Source of the DNA: Humulus lupulus
Taxonomy: Eukaryota > Streptophyta > Magnoliopsida > Rosales > Cannabaceae
Direction: 5' to 3'
DNA: 64,000 nt
NCBI RefSeq assembly: GCF_963169125.1
Contig: NC_084795.1
Span: 94,670,911-94,734,910, forward strand
Shown here: piece by piece, positions 54,103-64,000 of the stretch
Position numbering within the stretch: the stretch's first letter is position 1
Layout of the letters: each line of letters opens with the position of its first letter
Notes under the pieces: generated by a model
What the model saw: only the letters and a program-made list of their open reading frames with translations
The model's database searches: none
Told to the model about the DNA's origin: nothing
Position numbers and translations under genes: made by a program

Positions 54103-57100
54103 ACTATCCCCTCCTCATAAAAATTTCGTCCTCGAAATTTATCCAAACACATCAGTCAGTAAACCCGCAACTCTGACCCTGAATTCCAAGGTCCACCGCC
54201 TTTACTTTACTTTTCAACAACACTCTTACAAGAGTAACAATCTTGCCCCACAAGATCTTGTCTAATAGCCATGCTCTCGATAGCCCCTTGTTAACCCTGC
54301 AACCCTGCCGAAGCCCAAGGTCTGCCTAGATTACAATGACCAATTCATTGTCTTATTCATGATTCCAGAGATACTCAAAAGTCATCACCTCTACTAGGTG
54401 GGATCAACTTGTAGGCCCCGCTGGCCTAACCCTTAGTACAACTTCAGAATTTTATGTCGAATCAAGAGTAAGAACTCTCCCTTCTTTCTCTGAACACCTT
54501 ACAGATCCTCGTCTGTTATTACGCAGAGACGCAACTCTTTCTTCCCGGAACTTTATTTCCTCAAAACTTATCAATTTACCAGCTCTTTATTCTTTCAAAT
54601 AGGCAGACACCCCTGCCTTAAGAAGTTTCAACGACCTCTTTGGCTTTCTTTCAGAACTAAAGCCAAACCATAGTATTCTCTAACCTTCACCTCTTACCAT
54701 GTCCTATGTTGTGTTACAATAACAAGACACCAGCAACTGCCACCACGATTAACTCATCAGGGATTACACTTCCCTTAATACCTCAAGCATTCGCCTACTC
54801 AGCGCTCAATTCTTTAAGATATCTGATAAACTTTCAGACTACCATTTCACTTGCAATCGACTGATAATCCCAGATTCCCACTCTGTTCCTTTCGTTCTCT
54901 AAATCCATTCCAAAATTTAAAATACTATAGGGTCTCCATTCAATATCATCGACGCTCCATCCTGAAACCAGTTCACTTGACCCAACTACACTAACTCGAT
55001 CAACTGAGTTAAAACTTTTCATGTCCGGATACCTTACTTAAGGTCTATTGTGGTCTATCCCCACGATGCACCACCACATCACCTAACCCTTCAGGGTCCA
55101 AAGGAAAACACTAGACTCTGTCACCCGCTCGACCCTCCCGGTACGACGCACCCTAGGAGGTGGAATGATATCCATTCAGAATTCTCATTCGCAAACCAAA
55201 TCTAATTGGATCCTTCATCCATTCCTGGTATCCTAACTTGTACCACCTAAGCAGGGTTCTTCTCTGCTTCGACCCAAGCCAACACTTCGGATTCCATAGC
55301 TCAGTGACCCTCATTAGCTAATCATACCTACTAACGTTACGCCAATCTCAGTCATTGCCTTGTCCACTCCATTACAATCTATGGTGTTATCCCTTGACTG
55401 ACACACGCCTCACAGCTAGGAGTTCCGCCTCCAATTATATCTCCCCTCGCTCAATCGAGGATTTCCAAACACTGATCATCCGTCTGTTACTTTTCACCGC
55501 ATCTGGGTCTCAACGTTAACCTTCTTAATAATACACAACCCTCAAGTACCTAATGCCATGCACAACAATCGTCTTAACATCCCAAGTGTATCAACCATGA
55601 TTCATTCAGCCACCTCCCGCGAGGTTCAATCCACCCTCGCGTCAATTTATTCCTGGGCGTGCCCAAATCGTGGTACATACCCCCATTTCCATAACTCTAC
55701 CATAGATCAGGTCCTTTATGTAATCACTCTTTACTTAACCCAAAACACGCATATATTCCAGCATCACCAGATATCAATCAATTCTTACCTTGTCTTCTAA
55801 ATTTCTTTCTGATGTGACACCACTCAGTCTGTCTAACCTCAAGTTTTACTGTTCTCCTCGTCTCTGATGTAGTTGTCTCCCGGAGATGCTTGTGCAATAG
55901 ATGATGCGCTTACCAGTCTTGTTATGCCTTCAATTCTTCAGACGCTCTTCATTAGCTTCTTTGCAGCTTCAGATCAATTCTTCTCTTACCTGTCCTTTCT
56001 TCTTGTAGCTGTAATCTGAGAACTCATGACGACACCCAACTAACACTCTGTAGAACCTTGCCTGAGACTCTGCCTTCTGGGTACTAACGTCTTCAGCATA
56101 ATAATCAGTTGCTTACCATTTCCGTCTGGGAGTAATCCACATGCACTGCTCGTGAGCTTGAAGGGGACTTGCCCAAACCGTTCACGCATTCTCTGCCTAA
56201 AGAACTTACCTGTGCGGCTGCAGCTTGAACCATTCTAGAGTCTTTGTTACCAGTTCCTCACACCCTACCCAGTGTAAACTAGACAATTTCCCGAAATGTT
56301 TCTATCCTTGGTTTCCAGCTGGTAGTAACCGGGTCATAGATCAATTCTCGGAGACGTCGTCCCATCTTGTATCCAACATTGTACTTTTCGTTCTAACTCG
56401 ACGATGCTAACGATCCCCGCAGTGTAACACACTGGCTACACCAGGGTCGAATTCCTTCGATTGTTTCAATAGATTTTCTGTCAGCCATAACCGTCTTTTA
56501 CATCGTTCCTTATACCAATCCTATCTGTAGTCCGACCTTGAAGTACTCCCAAATATTTCTTTTCATACCCACATAATTTTCCACTGGCCAGCTTAGTTTC
56601 CACTCAGTCTCATTTGCATACTCCAGATGGTATCCTCTACAATCCATTTGCCAGAGTTTCTTATTTCTTCTCAATAAGTATTACTATCATCAGCCTCTCG
56701 AATGGCGCCTTTGAGGCAACCTCTCTATGTCCATCTCCCTCTCGGAACATTTTCAACACCGAGCCCTTCCAGTTCGTTACATGCCCAAAGCATAAGCTCG
56801 TCAGTTAAATACTCATCCTTGAGGACTCAGCCTCGAACTTTGAATGTATCGCTGCATTCTAGTTCTCCGTTTCCCGCACCATGGGAAATCCATCCTAACA
56901 TCTCGAGTCATTCTACGTAGAAGTCATGCCCTCACCTGACCTCCTCTCAGGTGGCATCCTCTTCTTCATGTGCATACCAAATAACCTCCTGGTTCCTGTT
57001 GCCATCTCGATAACTACCTATTCGATCAGGCTTCTTTCCAATCTCAATCTAGGTGCCCAAGCACTGTCTGGGGTCCCTTTTACCTCAAAAATCGAGAGTC

Positions 57101-58190
57101 CGACCTCGCTACATCCTATCAACAGAAATACCATCTTATCAATCAGACTTTTCCCCCTTTCTGGCAAACCAGAAGCCATCGAACTATCTGGGGTTCCTTT
57201 AACTCGATTATCACAAATCTATCTTTACTAATTCCATCAAAAGGAAGCACTGCCAATGCGGCTCTAGCACTCATGCTCTATACATCAACCATCAGTTCTT
57301 CGAACAACATAGCCCTCTCCGCCATCCACATACAGACGATAATTCCTTACATCAGGGCGGCCCAAATTCCTTAGACTATTCCAGATCTCATATCCTTAAA
57401 TGGGTCGCCATCCATTCTAGGTACATCCATTAGTATAACTTCCTGAAATGAATTACCCGATTCACCAACCCATTGATTTACACTGTTGTTACTCCCAACA
57501 GTCCAAACCAAACTTATAAGCCCACCAGTCTCCACGGTTCTAATCATGTCTTTAAAATCTCTTCTAACCATTCATCATCTAGGTTCTTTCCAACCCATCA
57601 AGCCAGTACCTCAGCCCGAGTACCATTTCCAGGCATCTCCCTACCTCAATATTTAACACAACCCTCTAATCAGGATCTCTCATCCTCTTAACCAAGGGTG
57701 GAATTAACTCTGCTCATCTATTGATAAATTCCTTGTCAACTCGAACTCTCCTCAAAACCCGAGGTTAACACCCTTTAAGCCTTTCATTTAATACCCTTTT
57801 CTGTCCATACCTCACAGTAAACCATCACCGGTAACCTTACTGTTAAAACATCTAAATCAGCCATCTCCCCAGATAATCCGCTGTTCTTCTATCCCATCTC
57901 AACTAACAAACTCCACAGCTTACTCACACACTAGTGACCCTTTGCTGCTGCTCTCAGGGATAACTAGAGATATCAACTCCAACTTATATCTAGAATCCCT
58001 CTTTCAACACAATATCGAGTCCCCAACCCTTCTAGGAACAAACAACTCCAGTTCATCTGTCAAAACTGACCAACTCCTGAACTCTGTGGTTCATACTCTG
58101 AACCAACCCACAACTAGATCCAAATATCCACAGGTATAATGCACACACAAGCCTATACTAGGTCAAATCCACAATGTCATACATTTAGCT
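54103..58190. other. Pyrimidine-rich non-coding interior of the nested element
   Basis: About 4.1 kb with a marked shortage of G on the plus strand and only short open frames on both strands. None resembles a retroelement protein or host gene. GT-rich or repeated structure is not apparent. The strand bias matches the purine-rich coding strand typical of gypsy interiors if read from the minus strand, so it may be a very decayed internal region. Confidence 0.5.
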
Positions 58191-58208
58191 ACCAAATTTT
58201 TATCACCA

Positions 58209-58844
58209 CTAGGTGCTGCTTCTCTTTTCTATTCTTCCTCGTACCAGCAACCCATCTCCAGTGCTTTCATCTCTCTGTTCTATCTTCTTCTTCAATTCTT
58301 TGGACATTAACGCGCTTTGGACTTCTTCCAATGTCAAAGAATCCCTCCCATACATCATAGTGTCAACGAAATGTTCGTAACTATCCATGGGCAATGAGTT
58401 CAGAACAATGATCGCCTGTTCTTCATCTTTAATCTTGATATCAATGTTCTCAAGATCAAGAACAATCTTATTAAATCCATCTAAATGATCTTCAATGGTC
58501 TTCCCTAGTTGCATCTTAAACGAGTAGAGTTTCTGCTTCAAGAAGAGTCGATTTGCCAATGATTTTGTCATATATAGGCTTTCCAATTTGGTCCATAATC
58601 TAGCAGCTGTAGTTTCCTTGGAAACTTCCCTCAAGACCTTATCCCCGAGACTTAGAATGATGGTGCTATGAGCCTTGTCCAACATCTCATTCTTCTCCTT
58701 CTCGGTTTTGTCTTTGATCTTCTCAGCACCAAGCAATGCATCTTGGATTCCCTGCTACACCAACAAAGCCATCATCTTTACTCTCCATAGACCAAAATCA
58801 TTTTTGCCCGTGAATTTTTCTAGATCAAATTCTGTGTTCCCCAT
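58209..58844 (-). pseudogene. COP3 gag (UBN2-type), cut by nested insertion
   Basis: ATG 58844: MGNTEFDLEKFTGKNDFGLW, then a stop (TAG at 58757-58755), then a long open stretch 58736-58209 with KAHSTIILSLGDKVLREVSK, ARLWTKLESLYMTKSLANRL, LDGFNKIVLDLENID and LNSLPMDSYEHFVDTM, the full UBN2 gag core. It ends at GLLVRGRIEKRSST, where copia gags would continue to the zinc knuckle. The knuckle is not found; the nested element starts here. Confidence 0.87.
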
Positions 58845-58914
58845 TGCCTTACCAGGTTGTTCTTCACGCTGTTCCACGCAACCAGCTACAATCCGAGCTC
58901 CAAGAACCCAACCT

Positions 58915-58927
58915 GGCTCTGATACCA
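58915..58927 (-). other. COP3 primer-binding site (initiator tRNA-Met)
   Basis: The minus strand reads TGGTATCAGAGCC, the classic complement of the initiator methionine tRNA 3' end used by copia elements, three bases inside the 5' LTR. Confidence 0.93.
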
Positions 58928-58930
58928 GTC

Positions 58931-59239
58931 TGTTGAGATTGATCTTCCTATTCACACTCTTCTTTATTCCAAGAACAGAACATGCACGCAAGCACCACAA
59001 GAACAGAATAGTTGTAACTCTCTCTTCTTTATTCAGTAAAAGTAATACAAAAGAATAGACAGAGGAATTGTGTCTAGGTTGGTTTTAAAATAATGAGCTG
59101 AGGTCCCTTATATATGGGTATCAAACTCAGTTACATGAGCAAGCCTCTAACTAAACCTAGGTTAACTAAACTAATGGTTACAAACAGAAGTTAATTGTTA
59201 ACAGCTATCTAACAGCCTACATTAACGGCCACACTTACA
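58931..59239 (-). repeat. COP3 5' LTR with promoter
   Basis: 309 bp, same ends as 48475-48783. A TATA box (minus strand CCCATATATAAGGG) lies at 59118-59105. The adjacent internal sequence is the tRNA primer site. Confidence 0.95.
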
Positions 59240-59865
59240 GAAGCCAAAATCAAACAAATGTTCTCTACAGATTGAAACCCATTAATTTCCTTAGTCGATT
59301 TTGATCGAAAAGGAAATCATTGAAGAAAATGAAACCCCATAAATTGTTGCGTTTATGTTTTCCATTTGGAATCCCTGGTAGAGATAGAGTTGGAAGTCCT
59401 TGAAAGCCCTCTAATTTCGCCATTCTTGTGGCTCTCTCACTCTTCATGCCCGGGCTTGTGGAATCTAGGCCCTCGCTTGGTGCATCACTCGGGGCTCTTC
59501 AGCAGAATGGGTGTAGAATCACGCCTGGTGGTGGCCCGCAAATGGAAGTCGCACTGGGTCGAAGGCACGCAGTGGTGGGCTCGCACCTGGGGTCACTTGG
59601 TTGGGGGGTTGGGTTCATAGGTTTCTGAGATTTAAAGCTTGGCTCGAAGATAAAGGGTTGTAAGGATGGTGGTTAGGTGGTCGGAGCTGAGGATGATGGT
59701 GGTTACGGGAGTGGCAGCTAGGGTGAAGGGAAGAGAAAGGGACGAGAAGGAGAATGGGAAAAAAGGTATTGGGGGGTAGGCTATTTTTTTTATATTTTAT
59801 TTCTATTACTTTACCACCTAAAGACTTATAATTATGTGTTGCGGAAAGTAGTTTTTGGTGTAGTG
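59240..59865 (-). mobile_element. CACTA-type terminus and subterminal region (end of the gene-capturing element)
   Basis: The right edge on the minus strand reads CACTACACCAAAAACTAC followed by TTTCCGCAACACATAATTA. CACTA plus the C-C-A-A-A-A core is the signature of plant En/Spm-type ends. Inside lies a G-rich block (59430-59780, GGTGGTTAGG and GAAGGGAAGAG phrases), and then at 59240 the leader that continued into the myosin ATG before COP3 inserted. The opposite end is not in evidence and may have been removed when GYP4 was joined at 36860. The neighbouring LTR begins at 59864, so the last two bases are shared or uncertain. Confidence 0.65.
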
Positions 59866-61105
59866 TCAGACCATTAAAATCTACTAAGACATAGCTACTA
59901 ATTTGAATACATACATAAGAAATAACATATCTTTATTTAAAACCAAAAATATTGTGCAAAATACAAAGTAAGTATGAAATATAAAGTACGGTATGGGTAC
60001 CCATTGTTTAATACATAAAAACATAAAACATAAACTTAAATCAATTGTTAAAAACTAAGTGCGGAAATACATAAAAACATAAATCAAAAGACTTAAAAAA
60101 CAATGTCATCCTCGATCTTCCATCAGTCCATTCATCCTCAACACACATGCCAAGCTGCCACGAATCTTTCCCGCCTTCCATGTTCATTTTCCTGCATCAA
60201 GATAAAAAGAAAGGAATGAGCCTAATGCCCAGCAAGGAAAATTTACTAACAACATTTATCATAAATCATAAACATAAGACTATATCATATACATATACTA
60301 TAAAATATACGACTATAAACACGTATATCATATAGGACTACAATATTAATGGCCATTAACTCATTAACATGGTATGTGATAAAACCATCTAGGTCCTCTG
60401 TCTACTAATCGAGGTAGGTTAGATCACAACTATAGTATATGATAACCCATCTAGGTCCTCTGTCTACTAATCGAGGTAGTGTAAATCATAACTCTAAACC
60501 ATGAAAATGATAAAAATTCTTGGGGTCTACTATCTAAGCAAATATAAGCCCCAAGTGACTACAAAACATATTTATACATGTATATATCATAGCATAAAAC
60601 ATATCATAACATAACCATATAAAAACATATAATTTAACATATTTTCCTTACCAAAAACCAGGATATGGAGACAAGAACGGAATTTGGAAAACTCCTAAAA
60701 TCAATAGTAAGAATCGTGAGTTTCTAAAGAAAAAGAGATGAAAAAGAGAACTAAACCATCCAAGTATAACCTTATCGAAAACCTTAATGTTCAAGGAACT
60801 TATACACCTAACCAAGAATCATAAACAAGAGTTAGGATCTGAAAGAAAATGGAATAAAAGAACTATGAAGAACTGAACTTAAGGATAGGAATACCTTAAA
60901 TGATCTTATGACTTTGATCTACACCTCGATACCGGAATAACTTTATATCTTACTTCCTAAGTGTTTAGAAAAGCTTAAATTGGAAAATCTTTTAACCCAA
61001 AACCCAAGTGTTTCTCTCTATAGTAACCTTAGCAGCTTAGAGGCTCTGAATAAAGCTTGAATGATGAGTACTAGGTCCTATTTATAGAGTTCGAGTGAAA
61101 CTTAC
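59866..61105 (-). repeat. GYP2-like LTR copy (family A), left part
   Basis: Begins (TG)TCAGACCATTAAAATCTACT, parallel to TCGGACCATTAAAAACTACT at 17100. Both continue through CATCAGTCCATTCAT, CACACATGCCAA, GCTGCCACGAAT and CCCGCCTTCCA. A local duplication is present: CATCTAGGTCCTCTGTCTAC occurs at about 60387 and 60449. Interrupted by the solo LTR at 61106. Confidence 0.78.
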
Positions 61106-63692
61106 TGTAATGACCCAAAATTGCTAATAAGGCTTAAGGGTCTTGATTAGTGTGTGAGGAGGGCATAATTGGTATTTATGTGAATGAATGATTAAATGCA
61201 TGATTGTATGGAATGCATGATCGAATGAGTATATGGATATGATTAGATGCATGATTATGTGATAAGCATGCTTATGTGATTATATGAATTTATGAGATGC
61301 ATGACTACGTGTATTAGTATGCATGTAGGCCCTGATTAGGTTATAAGGGTACAATTGTAATTCTGGCCCGTTGCGGGCATAAACATGATTATTTGTGATA
61401 AATTTTTGAGGCCACATTATTATGTGGATATATTTGCAGTTTGAGTCTCGAGGCGATCCTGGTGAGTGGTTTGGCGGAAAAGTCACGGTGGGAATTTATA
61501 CCCGGCTCGGGAGAGGTCGGGGGTATTTCTGGGAAAAATATTGGAGACTATTTGGCATTGAGGAAAATAATTGGTGAATATTAAGATAATAGGAATTAAG
61601 CGGTAATTATTAGAGACACTCGAGGAATTATCGGGAATTGGGAGCAGTGACCAAAATGCCCCTGGAATGTTTTTGGTTTAGATTATAATGGGAGGGAATT
61701 ATTGTCATTTGATTTAAAACAGAGATAAGTATCCATCTTCCTTTATACACTTAGTGGATTGTTTAGAGGGTAGTGGAAACTGAAAGAAAAAGGGGAAAGA
61801 GACAAAAGGGAAGAAGGAAAAAACATAACTCTTAAGCTAACGCCTCTTTGTCTCATTCGGCTCCTTCTCTTTGCACCATTTCTTGGGGGCTTTTGGAGTT
61901 ATGGTTCAGAGGAGGATTAGGCCAAGCTTAGCACCTGGTTCCTTAGAGAAGCTGGGAGGTTTTACTGGAATTAAGCTTAACTGAGGTAAGTTTCAAGATT
62001 TCTAATGAGTTTTTCTGGGTTTTATTGAGGTGATTTCTAAGCTTGAGTTTTGAATGGAATTAAAGGAAATAAACTTGAGGAATTGAAGGGCTTGAGGCTG
62101 GAAGGATGCTATAGATAATCTAAGGTCAAAATTCTCCATTGAAGGTAACAAATTCTGGCTTTGAATTTTTGAATTTCTGAGTTTCTAGTTGAATTCTTGA
62201 ATTCTGGGTTTGGTGCTTGTTTTCTTGGTTTGATAATGCATGTGGGTAAGTTCTAGGATGTTGGGTTGTGTGGGGTGAGTTGTAGGTAATGGTAGGCTCA
62301 ATTTGGTGTGTGGTTGTGGTTTGGATTAGTTTTGATGAGTTTTGGTTTGAAGAAAATCAAAGGAAAAATCAGAGGGTGTTTTGGTGCTGTGACTAGCGTT
62401 GTAGCGCTAGCCTTTGGGCACTACAGCGCTAGGCTTGGGCTTCCTGGGTGTTTTTGGACTCTATATGCAGCGCTGTAGTGCCCTCCTTAGGAAGTTGTAG
62501 CGCTACCCTGCCTCCAGAAATGGGTTTTGGGTGTTTTTCTTAGGGTTTTTGCCTGGGGGCTCAGGGTTTGATTCCACCACCCCGTTTGGTGGAATTAGGG
62601 CTTCCCGAGGGCTCGGGATTGGTCCCGAGGTTAGGTTTTGGAATCAAAGTTTAGTGATGGTTCTAACTTATGGCTGTGACTAGGTGTACACTAGGGCCCG
62701 GACAGGATCGTGCTTGAAGGTCGACTTCACTAGTCAAAGCTATTGGAATGAAAGGTAAGAAAATTGCACCCGGTTATGTGGTTAGGTTGGGACTAAGTGT
62801 TCCCTATATTTGTACGCATTGTTAGGTGATTATTATGAACCAAGTGAATATGATGGGACTAAGAGCTCCCTATATTTGTATATCATGTCATGAGATGGTA
62901 TTATGCCATGGGACATGTGATAACCGGCCTAAGACTGCCGGAATCAATATTTGCGCACAGGGTGCGACTCAGGCACTAGTAGCTGAGGACAACTTATTAA
63001 TCACTGAGCTCGGTTAAGCTGGCTGGAGTCAGTGGATATAACACTGGGGGCGGCCTAAGTGAGTCGAAGACAGTGGGTTAAACAGAGGGTGCGGCCTAAG
63101 GGCGCCGACCCTAAATATTGTGTAATGAATGTGATTATTGTTGTTAATTTGATAGATATGAAATGGTGATTATCTGGATGACAAATTGTTAATTTGTCTA
63201 TTGTTATCACTGAATAGGTGAATGTTATGATTTGCTGAATACTTGGTTATTGATGTTCTTCAAGCTATGTTATTATGTTTTCTTGATGGCCTCAGCTCAC
63301 GGGTGCTACGTGGTGCAGGTAAAGGCAAGGGTATGTAGATTCAACCATGAGTGGGAGAGCTCTGGGGGCGAGGTGTACATTGTCAGCAGCTCGGCCACCA
63401 CGGTCGAGGGATTGTACAGGGACAGAAACCTAAACTGTGTATTTTGCCATTAGAGTGGCCTGAGTTGTTTACAACTTCTGGAATTTTTGTAAATATGTCA
63501 TCTAAACCCTGTTTTGAGTTTCCATGTATTAAATTGTCATTTTTAATGAAAATAACCTGTTTATGACCAAAATCTTTTATTCTGAATCCATTGATGACGT
63601 TAGATTCACACTTTGTCTAAATGACTTGATTAGCAATTCTAGCACTATTTTAAACACACAGTGTAACGGTCTTGGTTACCCAGGGCGTTACA
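61106..63692 (+). mobile_element. Solo LTR (family B) with 5-bp target duplication
   Basis: TGTAATGACCC at 61106 to GGGCGTTACA at 63692, 2587 bp, with CTTAC directly outside both ends (61101-61105 and 63693-63697). An LTR with its own perfect duplication and no internal region is the product of recombination between two LTRs. It is related, inverted, to 51840-54102. It contains four AGCGCT palindromes (62402-62505). Confidence 0.9.
62402..62505. repeat. Four-copy palindrome cluster AGCGCT in the solo LTR
   Basis: TAGCGCTA at 62402-62409 and 62498-62505, CAGCGCTA at about 62424-62431 and CAGCGCTG at about 62468-62475, within GC-richer flanks. It is comparable in copy number and LTR region to the GCCGCGGC cluster at 52939-53023, but with a different sequence. 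Confidence 0.85.
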
Positions 63693-63697
63693 CTTAC

Positions 63698-64000
63698 CCC
63701 TTTTAAAATGAATAAATAATTGAATATAAAATGAAAAATATTTGAATTTTTGTTCAACAGATGCCCAGAACTCGGTCAAAATCATTCAAGGGCAGGTCCA
63801 AGTGGTTAAGGCTGTTTTTAAATTTAAAATCGTTATGATTCCAAATATCACTCCTAAGGGCGATATATCGCCTAGACCTATATTCTGAGCCCCATTCGTT
63901 CATTCGTGCAAAGTCGACGTGATTTCCGTATCTCCCGTAGGCGATATATCAGCATACGTTAATATATCAAACACGTATTTGCACTTTTTCAGCATATTTT
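63698..64000. other. Retroelement LTR continuation to window edge
   Basis: Resumes the DNA interrupted by the solo LTR (CTTAC then CCCTTTTAAAATG). It contains the palindrome GGCGATATATCGCC at 63859-63872 and a half copy GGCGATATATC at 63940-63950. No coding sequence. Confidence 0.55.

Larger units (their letters stand above)
51840..58190 (-). mobile_element. Nested gypsy/LARD-like element inside COP3 gag-protease
   Basis: A 2263-bp LTR (51840-54102) followed by about 4.1 kb of internal DNA up to the COP3 gag break at about 58190. The LTR edge is followed by the complement of a polypurine tract (ACTATCCCCTCCTCATAA), so the element is minus-strand and this is its 3' LTR. I find no gag, RT or integrase motif in the interior and no second LTR at the right edge. 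It could be a large non-autonomous derivative (LARD) truncated at its 5' end. The left flank is TGTGA; no right-hand copy is seen. Confidence 0.65.
48475..59239 (-). mobile_element. COP3: young Ty1/copia retrotransposon with nested insertion
   Basis: Flanked by two 309-bp LTRs (48475-48783 and 58931-59239). Flanks GAAGA (left) and GAAGC (right) agree in 4 of 5 bases, a likely target duplication. Minus-strand order: gag (58844-58209), nested LARD-like insertion (about 58190-51840), protease (about 51830-51700), integrase (51600-50510), RT/RNase H (50499-48862). The LTRs differ at only two sites by eye, yet the coding region has stops and a missing RT segment. It inserted at the 5' edge of the myosin fragment. 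Confidence 0.9.

Noticed and set aside
54103..58190. Many 60-127 codon frames in the nested element
   Set aside because: All short, mostly Ser/Pro/Leu-rich from pyrimidine-rich DNA. None resembles gag, pol or a host protein.
63232..63566. Two overlapping frames of about 72 codons
   Set aside because: They are inside the solo LTR, in DNA homologous to non-coding LTR sequence at 24520-24650 and 52090-52240.

Overview
This is nuclear DNA from a eudicot plant. It is dense with plant LTR retrotransposons (Ty1/copia and Ty3/gypsy), a plant L1-type LINE and CACTA DNA transposons. It also holds intron-containing fragments of plant genes: PAT1 of tryptophan biosynthesis, PIROGI/SRA1 of the WAVE complex, an ABCC/MRP transporter and a plant myosin. 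Some LTRs resemble families I associate with Cannabaceae and related rosids, but that is a weak inference. I found no intact host gene and no rRNA, tRNA or CRISPR array; every coding region has stops, frameshifts or deletions.

Layout. 1-4533: 5' part of a minus-strand Tat-like gypsy element (GYP1), nested in a plus-strand copia (COP1, 4534-10128) that keeps its 3' LTR. COP1 lies in a minus-strand copia (COP2, 10129-17099), which is split by a complete non-autonomous CACTA element (10726-14836, target duplication GAC). 17100-24137: minus-strand gypsy GYP2 with one full LTR, a deleted gag and a truncated second LTR. 24138-26540: two pieces of a related LTR family, tail to tail. 26541-29540: a pol-less copia remnant. 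29541-36860: plus-strand Athila/Tat-like gypsy GYP4 without a 3' LTR.

37740-48470 is the most interesting part: exons of four unrelated host genes, all on the minus strand and all with introns. They read PIR (3 exons), PAT1 (8 exons), ABCC (1 exon) and myosin (2 exons). A LINE (38471-43362) sits in a PIR intron. A young copia, COP3 (48475-59239, 309-bp LTRs that differ at two positions), sits just upstream of the myosin start codon, and it has itself received a gypsy/LARD-like insertion (51840 to about 58190). Beyond COP3, the same pre-insertion DNA ends at 59865 in a CACTA-type terminus. I read the block as a gene-capturing CACTA element, comparable in kind to soybean Tgm-Express1 or morning-glory Tpn1 elements, later shredded by retrotransposons.

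59866-64000: LTR-like DNA split by a clean solo LTR (61106-63692, target duplication CTTAC). No genes act together here as a pathway. The biology is transposition, gene-fragment capture, nesting and decay. Recurring themes are loss of catalytic aspartates in the gypsy reverse transcriptases, and clusters of short palindromes whose sequence differs between related LTRs.
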